DNA of 64,000 nt from Periplaneta americana (GCF_040183065.1 NC_091119.1:64900392-64964391); one strand, 5' to 3'; positions 42,379 to 57,400 are shown, numbered from the stretch's first letter. Notes: generated by a model not told the origin, from the sequence alone. Numbers and translations: made by a program.

Positions 42379-43509
42379 TTATGTGAGTTTCAGTGAGAAT
42401 GGGTAATTTTTAATGACATTGTGTTTGTCAATACTTCGCTTGACAGTCTCTGGACTGATCAATATCAGCAGACAAGTACATCGAGATGCCATTATATAAA
42501 CTCTTCTCCTATCTTCTGCATCTGCAAAGTCAAAATCTTCATCATCAATAACCATTACAACAACTTTGAATTCAAGTCCCTTTACTCGAAGTACCCATGG
42601 AATTAGAAAATGGTTTGGTTTGCTTGTCAAGATAAAACTCTCCACGTTTGCCAAGCCCTGTGGCATGAATCCTCTGTCTACAAAGTGTGTCTGTATTTCG
42701 TCATTTATAGCATCTGCTTTGTAGCTGCTGTGTACCAGAAATGGCAGAACGCACAGATCATTTGGTTTAATACCTTTGGTGGAACATAGATCCACAATGA
42801 CTGACACCAAAACTTGTAGACAAGATGGTTGACTGTTGCTGTCCACCCAGTAAATCGGAGGTCCATTAATGTTGTGTCCTATGGAGATGTCTTGAAGCTT
42901 TTGGTAGGCCTCTAATTTCAGTGCAGCAGGCATTCTTGGGATTGGTTCTTGATAAAACTGTTTGAATACCTTATAAATAGTACCAGTTGATCTGATCACT
43001 TTAGTCAGTATTATATCGGGACTTTTCAGAATGTTTGGAGAGTGTTTTGGAAGGAACAGTGAGGCCTGGTTAATGTCTACCAGAAACCAGAATACGCCTT
43101 GCTCATTGTCACGAACATTGGTGTTTCCCATTTGATAGCGTTTAAATAGTTCTTCTAATGTCTGAGTGATAATTTTTTCTTCAAACGACAAACAGAGAGC
43201 TTCACATTCATCCATGAATATGTGTTTGTAGCCTTCTTTATTGTGCTTTAAGAATCCTTCAGTGCTGATGAAAAAACGCTGAGTGTCAACAAATTCAGAT
43301 AATCCGAGAGCTTCTAGTTTCTTAACAACATCACATCGAATCCCAGGCCAGTAACAGATGTAGAGAGCTCGAACATCTTTATGTAACTGGCCTTCTTCAT
43401 ACAGCTTTTGTAGCTTCCTTATCACAAGTAATGTCTTACCGGTTCCTGCTGCTCCGTGAATTATCAGAGGATTCCCAGTTGACCTCCGATTTAACAGATC
43501 TACCTGTTC
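42379..43509 (-). CDS. P-loop gene, terminal exon
   Basis: The acceptor is ATTTGCAG at 43510-43517 and the exon starts GAACAGGTAGATC, encoding EQVDLLNRRSTGNPLIIHGA and the Walker A. The stop is TAA at 42379-42381 after YPFSLKLT. An uninterrupted frame continues upstream to 43755, but that part is intronic. It encodes a run of Tyr from an (ATA)n microsatellite and should not be annotated as protein. Confidence 0.85.
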   Translation of the reverse strand, partial: EQVDLLNRRSTGNPLIIHGAAGTGKTLLVIRKLQKLYEEGQLHKDVRALYICYWPGIRCDVVKKLEALGLSEFVDTQRFFISTEGFLKHNKEGYKHIFMDECEALCLSFEEKIITQTLEELFKRYQMGNTNVRDNEQGVFWFLVDINQASLFLPKHSPNILKSPDIILTKVIRSTGTIYKVFKQFYQEPIPRMPAALKLEAYQKLQDISIGHNINGPPIYWVDSNSQPSCLQVLVSVIVDLCSTKGIKPNDLCVLPFLVHSSYKADAINDEIQTHFVDRGFMPQGLANVESFILTSKPNHFLIPWVLRVKGLEFKVVVMVIDDEDFDFADAEDRRRVYIMASRCTCLLILISPETVKRSIDKHNVIKNYPFSLKLT

Positions 43510-43598
43510 CTGCAAATAATTATGACAAACCATACAACTTATTACAATTTCCAAACTTAGTAGGCCTATTTGAAAGAATGTATTACATAAAAGCGGTG

Positions 43599-43652
<54 letters not shown>

Positions 43653-46600
43653 CAAAAGAAATGAACATGAGAAAGCTTTTAAAATTCAATGAGAAAAGGT
43701 TACGAGAGACTCGAATATTGAAAGAAGGGGTACAACATTTTACAAGTTGGTTCAAATTTTAAAATATGCCAACAACTTAGATGAAGCATTCAGAAACCAA
43801 ATTCACTATCTCCACTTTCGGTGTAATTACGTGATTAGAAAATATCCTAAGAATAAAATTGATCAGTTGGAAAGTGATTAACTTCAGCTACATGTAGTTA
43901 TGCAGATCATAGCATCTGTTATATTTACCGATTACTGTATCGAAACTTCAGAAGTTTTCAACTGTAGCTCCTGTTTTCTCAGATCAATCTTAGTACGAGG
44001 GTCGGTCAGAAAGTAATGCCTCCTATTTTTTTCTCCTTAAATAAGTTGGAAATGTGAAAAATTCGAATTTGGTGCGATTCCTCGAACCTTCTTCTACAGT
44101 CTACTGCAGTAACAGCTTCCTAAGTCAACAGATGGCAGTACTGCATCAGTTTAGAAAATAGCTGATATTGACGTACGTATAAGACAGCATGCTGTGATAG
44201 AATTCCTGAATGCAGAAGGTGAAATGCTTATTTGCATTCATGAAAGGCCGAAGAAGGTTTATAGAGATGCAACAGTGGATGTCAGCACTGTTAGACGATG
44301 GGTTCGTTGCTGTACAGGGAAAGACTTTTGACTAATGAAACGTGAAGCGGCTGGCGACTGCAGTGATTTCATGCAACAGCCAGTGAGTCAACGACATCAT
44401 TTCTGATGACCGCCGGGTAACAACAGATGAATGAATTGTGTCAGTAAAGGCAGTGTGATGGCTATTATTAATAAACTGCGCTACTCTAAAGTTTGCGTAT
44501 GCTGGTTACCAAAAATGTTGACTGACCAGAATAAAGAAGCAAGGAAAACAATAGCTTTCGATCTGTTGCAGTGCTTTGTGGAAGGAGTGGAGTTCTTGGC
44601 GAAAATTGTGACTGGAGATGAGACTTGGATTCATTTTTTTGAACCTGAGTTCAAGAGGGACAAAAACTTGGCATCACACAATGTTGCCAAAAAAGAAAAA
44701 AATTCAAAACTGCGATCTACAGGGGAAGTTATGCCGACAGCCTTTTGGGATGTGAAGGGTGTGCTTCTGGTTGATGTTTTGGAGCAGAGTGCACAATAAA
44801 TTCTGTCCAATACGTCGAAACCCTCAAGGAGTTAAAGCATGTCTTCAGCAAGTTCGCCTATCAAAACCTATGACTGATAATCTTCTTTTGCATGACAATG
44901 CAAAACCAAACACCAGTCAATACACACTGGCGAGATTTTGAAAATTGGTTGGAAAGTCTTGCCTCACCCACCATATAGCCCTGACCTATCACCATCAGAT
45001 TTCCATCTGTTAGGTCCAGTAAAGGAAGCTCATCATGGGCATCACTTTGAAGATGAGGAGACCTTGAAAAATACTATGTGTCAATGATTGAGGAAGAAGG
45101 ACCGTGATTTTTACTGCACTGGAATATATGCTCTTGTTTCAAGGTGGAAAAAAACTGTGGAAAAAGATGGAGATTATATTGAAAAGTGAGAAATTAATTG
45201 TGAATGTTGTGGCTGTTGTATTATGTAAATTTAATTTAATTTTCTTGTAAATTAAAAGGAGAAAAAAATAGGAGGCATTACATTCTGACTGCTCCTTGTA
45301 GAATTAAACAGTTTGGCTTCTGAGTGTGTCATAAAACTGGATGATCAATTCACAAAACTAGACCGCGAAGTACAGATGTTGGGACTCAGAATCAGTTAAG
45401 GTAAAACAATATATCGTTGTTGTTCCTGCAATAATTGCCATGTTATCGATTTTCAGATTTTTGCTCTATTAAATAACTTAAATAGTGATATAGTAAATAA
45501 TCTCCTATATGTAATTATATTTCTTTCTTTCGAAAATTTAACAATTTATAGTCTCCTATGTACTACTACCATAGAATGAATAAATGTTGTTGTTTTCTAA
45601 TGCCAGGCATTTGACAATAAAGTCATTTGATCTCTTGCACTCCAATATTTTTTCAAAGATATTATCATGGCCAGCCACTGAAGCACAGATTTTGAGGTGT
45701 TCCAAATCCATTTCTTGGTTTGAGTTGCACAATGGACAGTTAGGGGACTGATATATTCCAATTCTATGCAGGTGTTTGGCCAAACAATCATGGCCTGTTG
45801 CCAATCTAAATGCAGCTACAGACGATTTTCGTAGTAACTCGGGAATTATCTGTGGATTTTGATGCAGAGAGTTCCATTTTTTCCCTTGAGATTGTGTTAT
45901 CAAATCTTGTTTGTTAAAGTCTAAGTATGTAGATTTCATAAATCTTTTCACAGAGTAAAACGTAAAATGTGAATTAATGTGTTTTTCTTTCTACTGAACA
46001 ATGTTATATTTTGCACATAGGAATTATTGCAGAAACAACGACGATATATATGCAAATAACTGAAAATTCATCAAGATTGGAATATCTAGAAGCTAGTTAA
46101 TAAGTTTGAGAGGATAATCGAATTTAAATACTTGGGAATTTTATTTACAAGTAACAAGCAGAGTGTAAAATTCAGATTAGTAATAACCAACGGATGTTAA
46201 TATGGGTTACAAAAGCATCTAAAGTTACATTGTATAAATATTAATACAAACTATAAATTACTAAAAATATTAATAAAACACTACAGGGAACAACCCATGC
46301 CATGTTGGCGCACTAGAGTATCAGCTAGTATAGGACAGTAGAAGAGATTGTCCACTGCATATTTGTTTCTCTCGAGACGAATTCGTAAGCATTTGAATGC
46401 TAAAATAAGTAATGCTCGTTCCTCTTAACCACTTCCGAAAGTAAACATGTGTTTTCTCTGATACATTATTGTTACTTTTGTCCATCTCTTACAAAAAAAT
46501 TTGACGTTATTGTGGGAGTGTAACTCACTGCAAGTGCTGTGCTGCATGCTAGCTGTGGAGCTGGAGAACTAGTACAATACTGCTCCTGTAATATTACAGT

Positions 46601-49600
46601 CTGCTCTTTAGAGCAATGTTTGCGGTGTATGTGATGTGCATCAGTTACTTCTATCCTTTGAAATCAGTAGGCTATATAGTCCCGAAATTTGGCAACATTA
46701 TCAACACATGGTTGAAAAAATAGGGTTCGAATTTTCTAAAGTTTCATCTCTATAAGATGTCAGTGGTTTATGTGTTAAATCCGGGTAATCCAATAGCACG
46801 CACACGGTTTTTTTTTCTCACTGATGAAGTTCGATTTCCCCTGAATGACAATGTAAATGCTCAGAATAGTCGGTATTAGGATGCCGAAAATCCCAATTTT
46901 TCTCATGAAGCCCCACTACATATTATAAATGTTAAATGTTATGTTTTATTTAATGATGCTCGCAACTGCCAAGGTTATATCAGTGTTGCTACATAATATA
47001 TCTGGTGTGCAGTTAGAGCATGAAAAATAGTTGGCCCATTTTTTTTTTTTTTACGAAACAATTATTTTGGAACATTATGCGAATGTTTCTGTTTTTATCG
47101 ACAACAGAATCTGTTTCTTGCCACTTATTAAATTATGCAGTCTCTGGAAAACATCGCTGGAACTTGCATAAACTCAACTCATATGACTTCTTCTTTAGTA
47201 GTTACGTTTCAACAGGGAAAATGCTTTGCTGTACTATGTATTTAATCATGGTTGAAATCAGGAGTGTATTTGAGGCGGGCCCTGGTAGCGCCAGAGTACT
47301 ATTTTTCGTGGCACCAGAGGACTTTTATGATTTTCATATTATTGTGAAATTTTTCATTTCTAAAAAGTAATCATTTTTTTCATATTTAAACAATTTCATA
47401 ATGAAGTCTACTCCACAGACCTAACAACCTCTATATCTAGAGTTGAACCCATATATTTTCGTCTGACATTCCAATAACTATTCCTGTGGAAATGGTGGTG
47501 CTGAAGATGATGATGGTGACGACAATGATGAAGACAACTACTACCAGTAGTACTGAAATTCCAGAGCCAGGGAACTTTTTTGTTTAGAAATAAACCACTG
47601 GTTAAAATACATATTTCTTAATACAGTTCAGATAACTGACTAACTGGAAATGAAACGTAAAGTTTGAGTAGAATTATACACCAACTCGGGCCAACTGATA
47701 AGGAAAAACCCAACTTACTGCCTACCGAAAAGTAACCTCGTGGACTGGTAAGAATGCTGGTAATTTAGAGTTGACTCATATATATATTTGACAGAGGAGT
47801 GATCCACAGGCTTGCACTGCAGCTTGATTCTTATTGTGCTTACCACTTCTTTTCTGTGAGTGATTTTGTCTCCAAATGGCTGCGCTCTTGTATGTATAAT
47901 GCATGCTAGACCATGAACGTAACCGGGCTATGGTAATGATGACAATGACGCTTGAATTAATGATGGGGAAACGAGTCTGAGGTCCAATGCTGAAAGTTAC
48001 CCAGCAATTCTGCTTCAGGTGGTTGAGGGAAACCTCAGAAAAACCCCCAACCACGTAATTTATCCCAACCAGAATTTGAACTCAGGCCCACTTTTTTCTG
48101 CTAACCATTACTCCACAGTAGTGGATTATATACAGTGTCGTCATGTGGACTGTATGCCTTTAGAACGTGACCTGCATAGCAGGTAGAAGTAACGGTCATG
48201 GTTTTGATTTTCCCGTGAAACTCAGTTTGAGTAGCCTACTTGCTTCGATATGAGTGCACGTGTTGCGTGTTGAAGTAGGATTTATGTGTATTTTCACTGC
48301 AGTATAGTTTGCTAAAGTAATAAGTGATAGAATGATGAAGTGTTGTTAGTGGCATTATTATGCCACAGTATAAACGTACTTAAGAAGAAAGAAATTTTAT
48401 GTATGATTCATATGTGAAAACAGATTTGTGCAGAAGTGTGAGGAAGCGATTTTTAAGTAAATTTCCTGGTATTCCTGCTCCACACAGAAATAGTGTGCAT
48501 AATCGTGTTAATAAATTTAGGGCAATGAGATTTGTTATTGATGAGAAGTCACAAGTAAATCACAGTTTGCTTAGGAGAAACTTGATGAAACTGGAGAAAG
48601 ATTATAGAGGATTCCAGGTTAAAAAAAAAGCATTGGTTTTATGTATCTTTCCTAGCATACTGTTCAAGCTCTGTGGTACGCAAGTGTTTTTATGGCAACT
48701 GGTCATTTGATGGAATAGCCCTGTATGCTGAATACTTTTTTCTTAACCTGGAATCCTCTATAGAGTACTTGATGATGAACCTGGAGATAGATTAGAAAAA
48801 AGTCCAAAGAAATCTCTGTGATGGCTTGCACAGGAAATAGAAATTTTGCAAACCTCGGTTTTGAAAGCTACTAAACTTTTAAAATCAATATCACATAAGA
48901 TGACCATTGTCCAGCAGTTGTAGCTATGTGATAATGTAAATGGCGTAATGTCAGTGACGACACAATAAATAATTGAAGGGTTCAGAACCATAGTGGACCA
49001 AGCACCATTTACTGAAACCGTAGAGAACAAGGGTTAAAATGAAGTTATTACCATAATTCAATGGAAACATATAGCAAGTAATATAAAGTGTACACGTTAA
49101 AACTAAACAATATATCAATCTTCATTAAACTATGGTATTCACTTAACTTTAACCCTTGCTTTCTCCATTTTTAATAAATGGCGCTTGGCCTACTATGGCT
49201 CTGAACTCTAAATTTTTTTATGGACTAAGCATGGTTCCATTTACATGGCCATGTAGTGACATAGAACAACAGGTAAGTACTTATTCGAATGCAGAGAAAC
49301 CCGATCAGCTGATCTTTTACATGAAACATTACATGAGAAAATCGGGGTATGGTACACTATAAATGCATACAGACGGAATAATAAGGCCCATATTTTATGA
49401 AAATATCAATGCGCAGAGATACAGGGATAATTTACTCACACCTCTCTTCGAATAATTATCCGACATTGAATGTCAGTCTGCTGTTTTTCAACAGGACTCT
49501 GCTACAGCACATACAGCTGATGACTCGTTAACTTTAATTGAGGAAAATTTGAAGATAGGGTCATTAGTAAATGATTATGGCCAGAATGATTCCCAAATCT

Positions 49601-52600
49601 TGGTGTATGTACTGTATACAAATAACTCACACACATTGGAAGAACTGAAAGAGAATATAAGGAGACACATTTCAGAAAATAAACTAATGCACATATGAAT
49701 GCAAACTTTCCAAAAAAAAAAGCCAAAAATAATATGGGCAGCAAGAACATCATCTCCAACATCGTCTTCGACAAAGATAGGTGATTACTTCATTGTAATT
49801 GTGAAATATTTGAATTAAAATAAAGCTATGCTCTTGAGTTGAGAATTACATAGACAGCAGCAGTGTGCTTCCAGCTGCTATTTGGGCCGTGTTCTAATGG
49901 CACATAACCCAATCAGGGGCACTGCATATGTATTACAAATTATAAAGACAAGGTTTATTGGGAATGTGAACACAGAAACAGACCTCTGAGAATTTACTTT
50001 GGGAATGTCAAAGCAAAAACTAAAAACATTGGGTGAATGCGCAGAAAGGCTTTGGACAGTAGCAGCTCAATATGAGACCTACAAATTTGATAACAGACTG
50101 TTATATTATAGCCTCAGGATGATAGATAACAGCATACATTAAGCCATGTTTCTGAATAAAGAATACCTATTTTATTTTCATGTAAAGATAAGCATGTTTT
50201 TAGAAAATAAATGTCGGAAAAATATTTCAGGAATTTTGTATTCTGAAATCAGTATGTTATGAAAACTGTCATTAGGACAATTTAGCATAAGGAACATTTT
50301 TTCTGGAAGAAAATTCTGTGTTGTATCAAGGATACACCGACACGTAGAATATGTCACTAAATTTCGGGAATGAAACTACAGTTGTGTTTCGGTTTATAAA
50401 TAGAGAGCATGGGTCCATGATAAGAAGTACAGTAATTAATATGTCGTTGGCTTACTTATAAAACCTCGTAACCGCATTTGAAGAAATTGTACAAGAGAGC
50501 AATATAACTTATTAATCTTTTATATCCCAACTAATAACTGCTATGCGTTTGTTATTTATAAAATATAGAAACATTTGCATACTTATAAGGTGTTAGCAGA
50601 CGTATTTTGAAAATATACACAGATTTCGACATTCGTGAAAAATTGGATTTACGGGGTTTTAGAAATAAGCTGACGATATTTTCTGTTCATATGCATGAAG
50701 CAACATTCCGAAATTAGTCCCAGCTCAACACATTTTTCACCAGGGGCAGGACGTCCTTAGGGGTCCATCAATATTTCGTTCCCCAGCAATTTTCTTTTCG
50801 CATTTAAAATGCGTAAATTTTGTTCAGGACAGTGTACTGGATTCATAATTGTTTCAGTAAATTTCATAACATGGCGCAATGTGTGTCAGTAAAATGTCAA
50901 AGATTGTATGACACTAAATTTAATATTGTGAGCTTGGGCCGCGTTAAAGGGCCCCACAACTTGAATCACCTTAGCACTCAACTGCCATGGTGCCAGGTAT
51001 GCAATGTTCGCCATCGACGGAGATTCACGAAGTGTTACGAAGTTACCGTCACGAATATAATGCTTCTCATCGGTGCCCGACGAACCTGGCCCGCCTGCCG
51101 GACGGAAGCGACAGTCGCAGGTATCTGTTATACTGTGAGTCGCAGTGTCACTGAACAGTGGGTTAATTCTAGAAGTGTCCATGTGAACTTTGAATAGTGC
51201 ACGCGAGCGAAGTGTGAAAACATAAATGAAATGGATTACCTATTAAAACATCGTTTTCTTCGTTAAAATTATAAGATAAACTTGAAGTTAAACGACTAGG
51301 CACACATCAACCGAATTACTTCAGTTTTACACAAGCGGATGGTATGAAAAGGAGAACTTTCTGCATCTCGTGGTTTACAAAGAAGTCCTGGCTAACTGTA
51401 AGTGACGAAAAACAAAGTTTATTTTATTTCTATTGTCTGTTGTCTGGTGGCAAGGGACTGTGGATGTCGACATGTTGCAAAGATCTAAAACATTTAAGGG
51501 AGCACATAAAAAAAAAACAAGAAGAAAGGCAATACATTTAGAAAATACTTGTAAGTTAAACTATTTGGGGCAGTATAAATATCGCAGCACCAATTGATTC
51601 CGCGGTCAAATTTTCAATCCAGAAACACAACGAACAGGTCACAAAAGACAGACATAATACTAGCAAGAGTAATTGATTCTTTAGTATTTTGCGGAACTCA
51701 CAAATTATAACTAAGGGTTCAGAATGAAATTCCGGGGAAATTTGTTAGACTTGTTATCTTTATTTGTCAGTCTTGATAATGTATTGGATGAACATTTAAA
51801 CAGTACTTCTGTTTTTAAATATACTTTACACATTATACAAAATGAATTACTAGACAGTAAGCTTATGTATGATGTACGGTATACATCGAAGATCTGAAAC
51901 AGAACATTACCGGTACCGATAATTCTACAGATTTTGTTGTTGTGCAGGCTGACGAAACAACAGACATAACCTGGAAAAACCAATTTATTATTTTGAGATA
52001 CATAAAAGGTTGTAAACCTGTGGAAAGGTTTCTTTTTTTTTTTTCTAAGAGCAAAGAGGTAAACAATCGCATGGCTAACAGTCTGAGCGAGGTTCTAAAA
52101 CAAACTACAACTTTTCAATTTAGAAAATAAACTCATAGCTCGAGCATATGATGGTGCTGCAGTAATGAGTGGTAGTTTTAGTTGTATTGTGCTGAACTAA
52201 TTTTTAAGCAGAAACATTTAACTAAAATGAAACAAAAAATCTTGGTGCATTATTTAATGTATACCGCAAAATTTGTGAAATATCTGGCACCACCAACAAA
52301 AATGATCACGAGCTGCCACTGTTTTTCATTATGATTCACTCAAAGTGTACCTAGTCTACGTGTTAATTATGACTTTAATGTTAGAGAATTCGTGTCTGTA
52401 GCCGCTCTTGATGTCGAGATATTATTGAGAGAGGTCACGCATCATGACTATTTTTTTTACACAATTTCGGCACCCTCATGCCCATAGCAAGTGAAGGTGG
52501 TCATTGAGCATGGTCACACAAGTTGCATTGGTTCATGGCCTGACTACTAGGCCTAATAGTATTATCATTCAGCTGTGGCTTATAGTCTTGTTAGAATAAG

Positions 52601-54421
52601 TTGAAATTCTGGCCGTTTTGTTTTACCTTGGATCCTGGAATGAATGGCCATACTCGGTGCGGGGAAGAATATATTCTACATCAAAACGTTTTAGAAGAAA
52701 TACCAGTAACCAGGAATGGTTATTTAGAAGTGATGGATTGTGATGGAGGAAACGATAAATAGCGTTTGGATTTGAGCTGGGAAAGCAAACTCTCCTTTAT
52801 GCCACTAAATAATAAAATAAAATGATGAATTTTACTTAATAGTATGTTATAAACAACTTAGTACTGGTATAATTGAAATAGCAATTACAGAAAAATCACT
52901 CTATAACGTTTTATTCAAGCACAAATTTCATTATTAATTAATTACCTGAGAAAGGAGAGCCAGCATTCCATTATGAATTTCATCAACAATAACACCGCAG
53001 CTCAAGATGACGAACCTAAGTAAAAAAACAAGTGAACACCAATTTGTAAAGAATACTTCATTTAAGGTAAATATGAATAATGATATTAGTACTATATCTT
53101 ATACATGAAGTAACACTGAATAATAACCAGACTAATGAAAGATCTGCTATAAAAGACACTAGCAGGCTGCTAAACTATGTACAGACACCACACAACATGA
53201 CAATATGGGATCCACTTAAGGGACGGATTCAGGACCTATATCAGTTTACATGAATTATGTTCGAAATAGTTAATTCCAAGTTAAACATTTTCTTAGTAAA
53301 GGTAACTTATGTTTATTTCAAAAGGAAATTATCAAAATCCTGTTAAAAATTCCAGGTACCTGTCAAATTTGTTGAAAGTTTTGTTCAGTAGGCCTACAAC
53401 AAGTTGGAACATTGCAACATTCTGTTAGTATTGAATACAAAAGATACCTAGTACCTATAGTGTAAGTTGGCCATAAAAGTACAAGCATTGCAACATTCTC
53501 AGTTAGTGCTGGGCATATAAACTATCCAAGTTGCCACCCATTTTTTTATACTAATATTGCATATTTTATTAGTCATTCACCCATAAAAAGCCAATTGTGT
53601 AGATCAATTTACCAACAGAGTCGTTGCCCAGAGGAGGCTGATCTTCTCTACACCCATGATAAGATGAGATGATGATGATGATGGTTGTTGAGATGACACA
53701 GAGGAACCGGAACTCCTGGATCATGGACTTACCCAACAGAAAGTACCGTACAAGTACAACAAGCATTTCAACATTTCCAGTTGTATTAGAAGTATTTTAT
53801 TTAACAATGATTTCAACTGCAGAGGTTATTCAATGTTGAAATTCGATGCTGACGAGCTGTGGGTCACTGAGGAAAATCAATTAGTGTATAAGAGATTTAA
53901 ATTGGTTCCACAAATGCAAGCCAAGTGAATTTAGGTCCAGAATTAATGGATAATCAGTACTCATTGGGTCGTGGAGGACCCATTTTCTGAGCTGTGCACT
54001 TCCTGGGCCAGAATGTATCTGAATTTTCCTAGTCTAACAATTTATTTATTCAATACCAATTGAAAACATTTAATTTCTTCAGTGTGTAGAACTAAGTTGC
54101 CAACAAATTCGTTAAGACAGCCGGAATATTTTAACAAATGAGAAGTTCTGTTAGAGACCTAGTAGGCCTATTGAGACACGATGTGGCTCTTTGGAGAAAT
54201 TCATGCAGAGATAAACATATTGTTATTGGAACCCAAAAACAACTTTAATTTAGAATCAAAGATATTTCAGTCATAAGTTTATATGAATTTTTCTTCTTCT
54301 TTTTAGATCCTGAATCCGTCTTCGAAGTATATTCCATATGTTATGAAAAACATAAATGCACACTCTCCCTCTACTTCCCTTCCCCTCTCCACATATCTCT
54401 GCCCGCTCTCGATGTACATGC

Positions 54422-54477
<56 letters not shown>

Positions 54478-57400
54478 GTAATAATAATACTTAGATAATT
54501 TAATTATTTAACCTGTAATGTGCATATAATTTGGTTAATAGAGTAAAATTGTATACCTCGGAAGTTTGAATTGTATATGGGTATAATGAATAGAATTGCG
54601 TTTATGCTTAGGGAAATTTTTGGTTTGTTTATTATTTTTATTTTATTAGTTATTTTTGTTATAGTTGGAGTTGCTTTTTTGACTTTATTAGAGCGTAACC
54701 ATTAAAAATTGGGAAAATTAAAACAAATACTATTGTTAACGAGAATTATTTGAAAAATGCTTCCTTAATCTATTCTTAAATTCGTTTGATGTCTGACAGT
54801 CTCTGACATTACTCGGTAGGAAATTCCAAAGTCAAAGAACAGCCACAGTGAAAGAAGATGAGTATGAGGATGTTTGATGGGAAGGAATGAATAATATTGA
54901 GGAGTGCTATGATTGTGTGTCTAGATCATGATGGGTGGCTGAATTTTGAAAATGGGACGTGAGATAGAAGTGGAGAAATGCAATATATGAAAGAGGAGGG
55001 AAAGACAATGGATTTTTCTACGATCTAGCCGGAATCAGAACAACATTTCGAGAGACTGTGTTATGTGATCGACCCGGCGAATATTTCAGACGAAATGTAT
55101 GCACATATATGTACACTTTGCAGTCTCTGCACCAGAGTAACGTTTAGATCAGTAAACAGAATATCACAATCATCGAAGTCGGGCATGACGAGTGTTTGCA
55201 CTAAAATATTTTTCAGGGAAAAGCAGAGTGCGAATTAAGATTTCTGATGGGGTGGGGGGGATAGAATCCTAGAGAGAGAATATCATACATAAAATAATTA
55301 TTATCCTCATTCGTTACAGCTCAATGCTTGGTCGCACTGAGTTGCTTGTCTTGCATCTTGATCATAATAATAATTATATCCACGAGCAGGCTTAAGATAA
55401 GATGTGTAATTCCTAAGTTATTGAGTGTTGCCAGCTTGCCGGTGATGATAATACATCAATATTATTGTTTTCTTTGCTTACTTTATACTTTATAAAGTAC
55501 ATATAGTCGTATTAAAACAATTATATTTTGTGAGGGGGATAGAAGTTATCCCTGGCAGGGATGTTAATATGAATTTATGAGATGGGGAAAACTCCCCCCA
55601 ACCCCCCTCCCCGTTAATTCGCATCCTGGGGAAAGGGTAGAAAGTTCTTTAATTGCCTAAAAGAGTGGATTAGTGAGAATACTTTTTTGCAAGTTTCTGC
55701 AACTTGAATGTTTCAATTTAAACTTTTATCCTAGGTTCTTTACTGATTCACTGAACGGAATTTCGGTGCCTTTATTACATGAGCAAGTAGCAATAAGAAA
55801 GCCTAGAGTTGGTGCCGACACCTGAATTAAGCTTTCTTAAGGAGCTTCCTGGCGAGTCGGTGCTGCAGTAGGACAGGAGCAGCGCAACCGACGTTGTACT
55901 GCACTGAACTCCCTCACTTCTCCCCACGTCTGCGTTTTTCGCAAAACATGTTATCATAATTTTTGACGTGAATACGTCAAGTTAGGTCCAGTACTAGGGT
56001 GCCATCTCAGAAAGTCGATCAACAAATTTTAAGGTCAGTTTCGTCGCACGTATAATTTCTAAACTACACGTCATATTCCAATGAAGTTAAAGATTGACAG
56101 ACGAAGGAACAATGTATCCAACGTGACCTTGAATTGGAGCGGGTGACGTTATTAGCGATACACGGGTGGGAGGTGAGGCATGAATTGAGAAGAGCGCCGC
56201 GCCGTAGCGCGGCAGCCGTGGCTCAAATACAGTGGCTTTAATGGCTTTTTATTCGGTTAATACGAATTTCTGCTTATACGAACTTCGAACAAATTTTCTG
56301 TTTCTTAACTGCAATTCTATCAGCGATGCAACGCATTCACGCACTTGGGGTCTGTGTCTCCGATACAGCCTATTCCGATTTTTCCTCACACAGAAACATG
56401 CCGTTTTCTAGCGATGACGAAGATATTGCGAACCTCAACAACATAATACGACACTTCAAAACTTTAATTTACAAGAAGACATTATTCAACTAAATTCAAT
56501 ATCATATGCAGCCACCATACGTAATTACTTCATAACTTTTTTTTACCAGAGTTTCAGAGATATTTATATTTCTATGCAATAGCGCAGGATGAGAAAAAAA
56601 TAGTTTGACGCATATAGAGTGACCAGACGTCCTCTTTTGTCCGGACATGTCCTACTTTTTAGGCCTTTGTCTGAGGTCCGGGCGGTTTTTTTTTTTTTAA
56701 TCAAGAATGTTTTCCTTTTCGTAACTTGTATGCCTGATATTTTGAAGTTATCTGATTTGACGCCTTTTTAAAGTAATTTGCCTGTAAGCAGCATTGGCGG
56801 AATTTATACTTTTTCTGTCCTCTTTAATAATTATACTGGGTGTTCATTTCAAAGTGTGTCATGACGTCACTGTTGTTGGGTCACCGATTTGAAGCGAGTT
56901 TCAGCTTATATGTTAGAGAAGTTGCCTATTATTTAAGGCGTTCTTCAATCTGAACTTGAGAACGTGTACGGTATAACTTGAACGTCGTAGCAACAGATGG
57001 CGGTCTGTGTGCTACCATAACCTCTTTCGAACTGTGTTTTGCGCCGGCAAGTCGTACGCAGGGTATTTGTTATCATCGGTTGCGTACGGTAACATTCCAC
57101 AACACAAATCAAATGCTCCGTGTCCATGTTAACCGTCGAAGTTAATGTCAACAAATACGTAAGTAATCGTCTTAACCCTCTCCCCATATCCCGACAGTAC
57201 GTATTTCCAAACAGTTCACATTCCTGCCACTATCGGCGTTACCGTACGTATCGGTACGTACTCTTCAGAATGAACGCCGTACTTGCTAGGCAACTTCTCT
57301 GCCTCATAAGTTATACACCTTTGCGGAAGTGTAGGAAGATTGAATTCTCTAGGCTCATCGGCTAGCCACATGACGGCATACAGCGAGCCATGACACATTT

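Larger units (their letters stand above)
48370..49785 (+). pseudogene. DNA-transposon transposase relic with HTH start
   Basis: It begins YVKTDLCRSVRKRFLSKFPG and RNSVHNRVNKFRAM (HTH of the DUF4817 kind). It continues after a MITE with DDEPGDRLEKSPKKSL and LKATKLLKSISHKMTIVQQL, then after a second MITE with the DDE-like QQDSATAHTADDSLTLIEEN block near 49490. The block order is of known insect transposases. Broken by stops and two MITEs. Confidence 0.6.

Noticed and set aside
43510-43755. The N-terminal extension of the P-loop reading frame, including a run of about 17 Tyr.
   Set aside because: It is intron sequence. An acceptor ATTTGCAG lies at 43510-43517, the Tyr run is the complement of an (AAT)n microsatellite, and exon phases fit only if the exon starts at 43509.
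47020-47370. 116-codon open frame (+).
   Set aside because: It starts in a poly-T tract and has no motif, homologous block or splice context. Likely chance in an intron.
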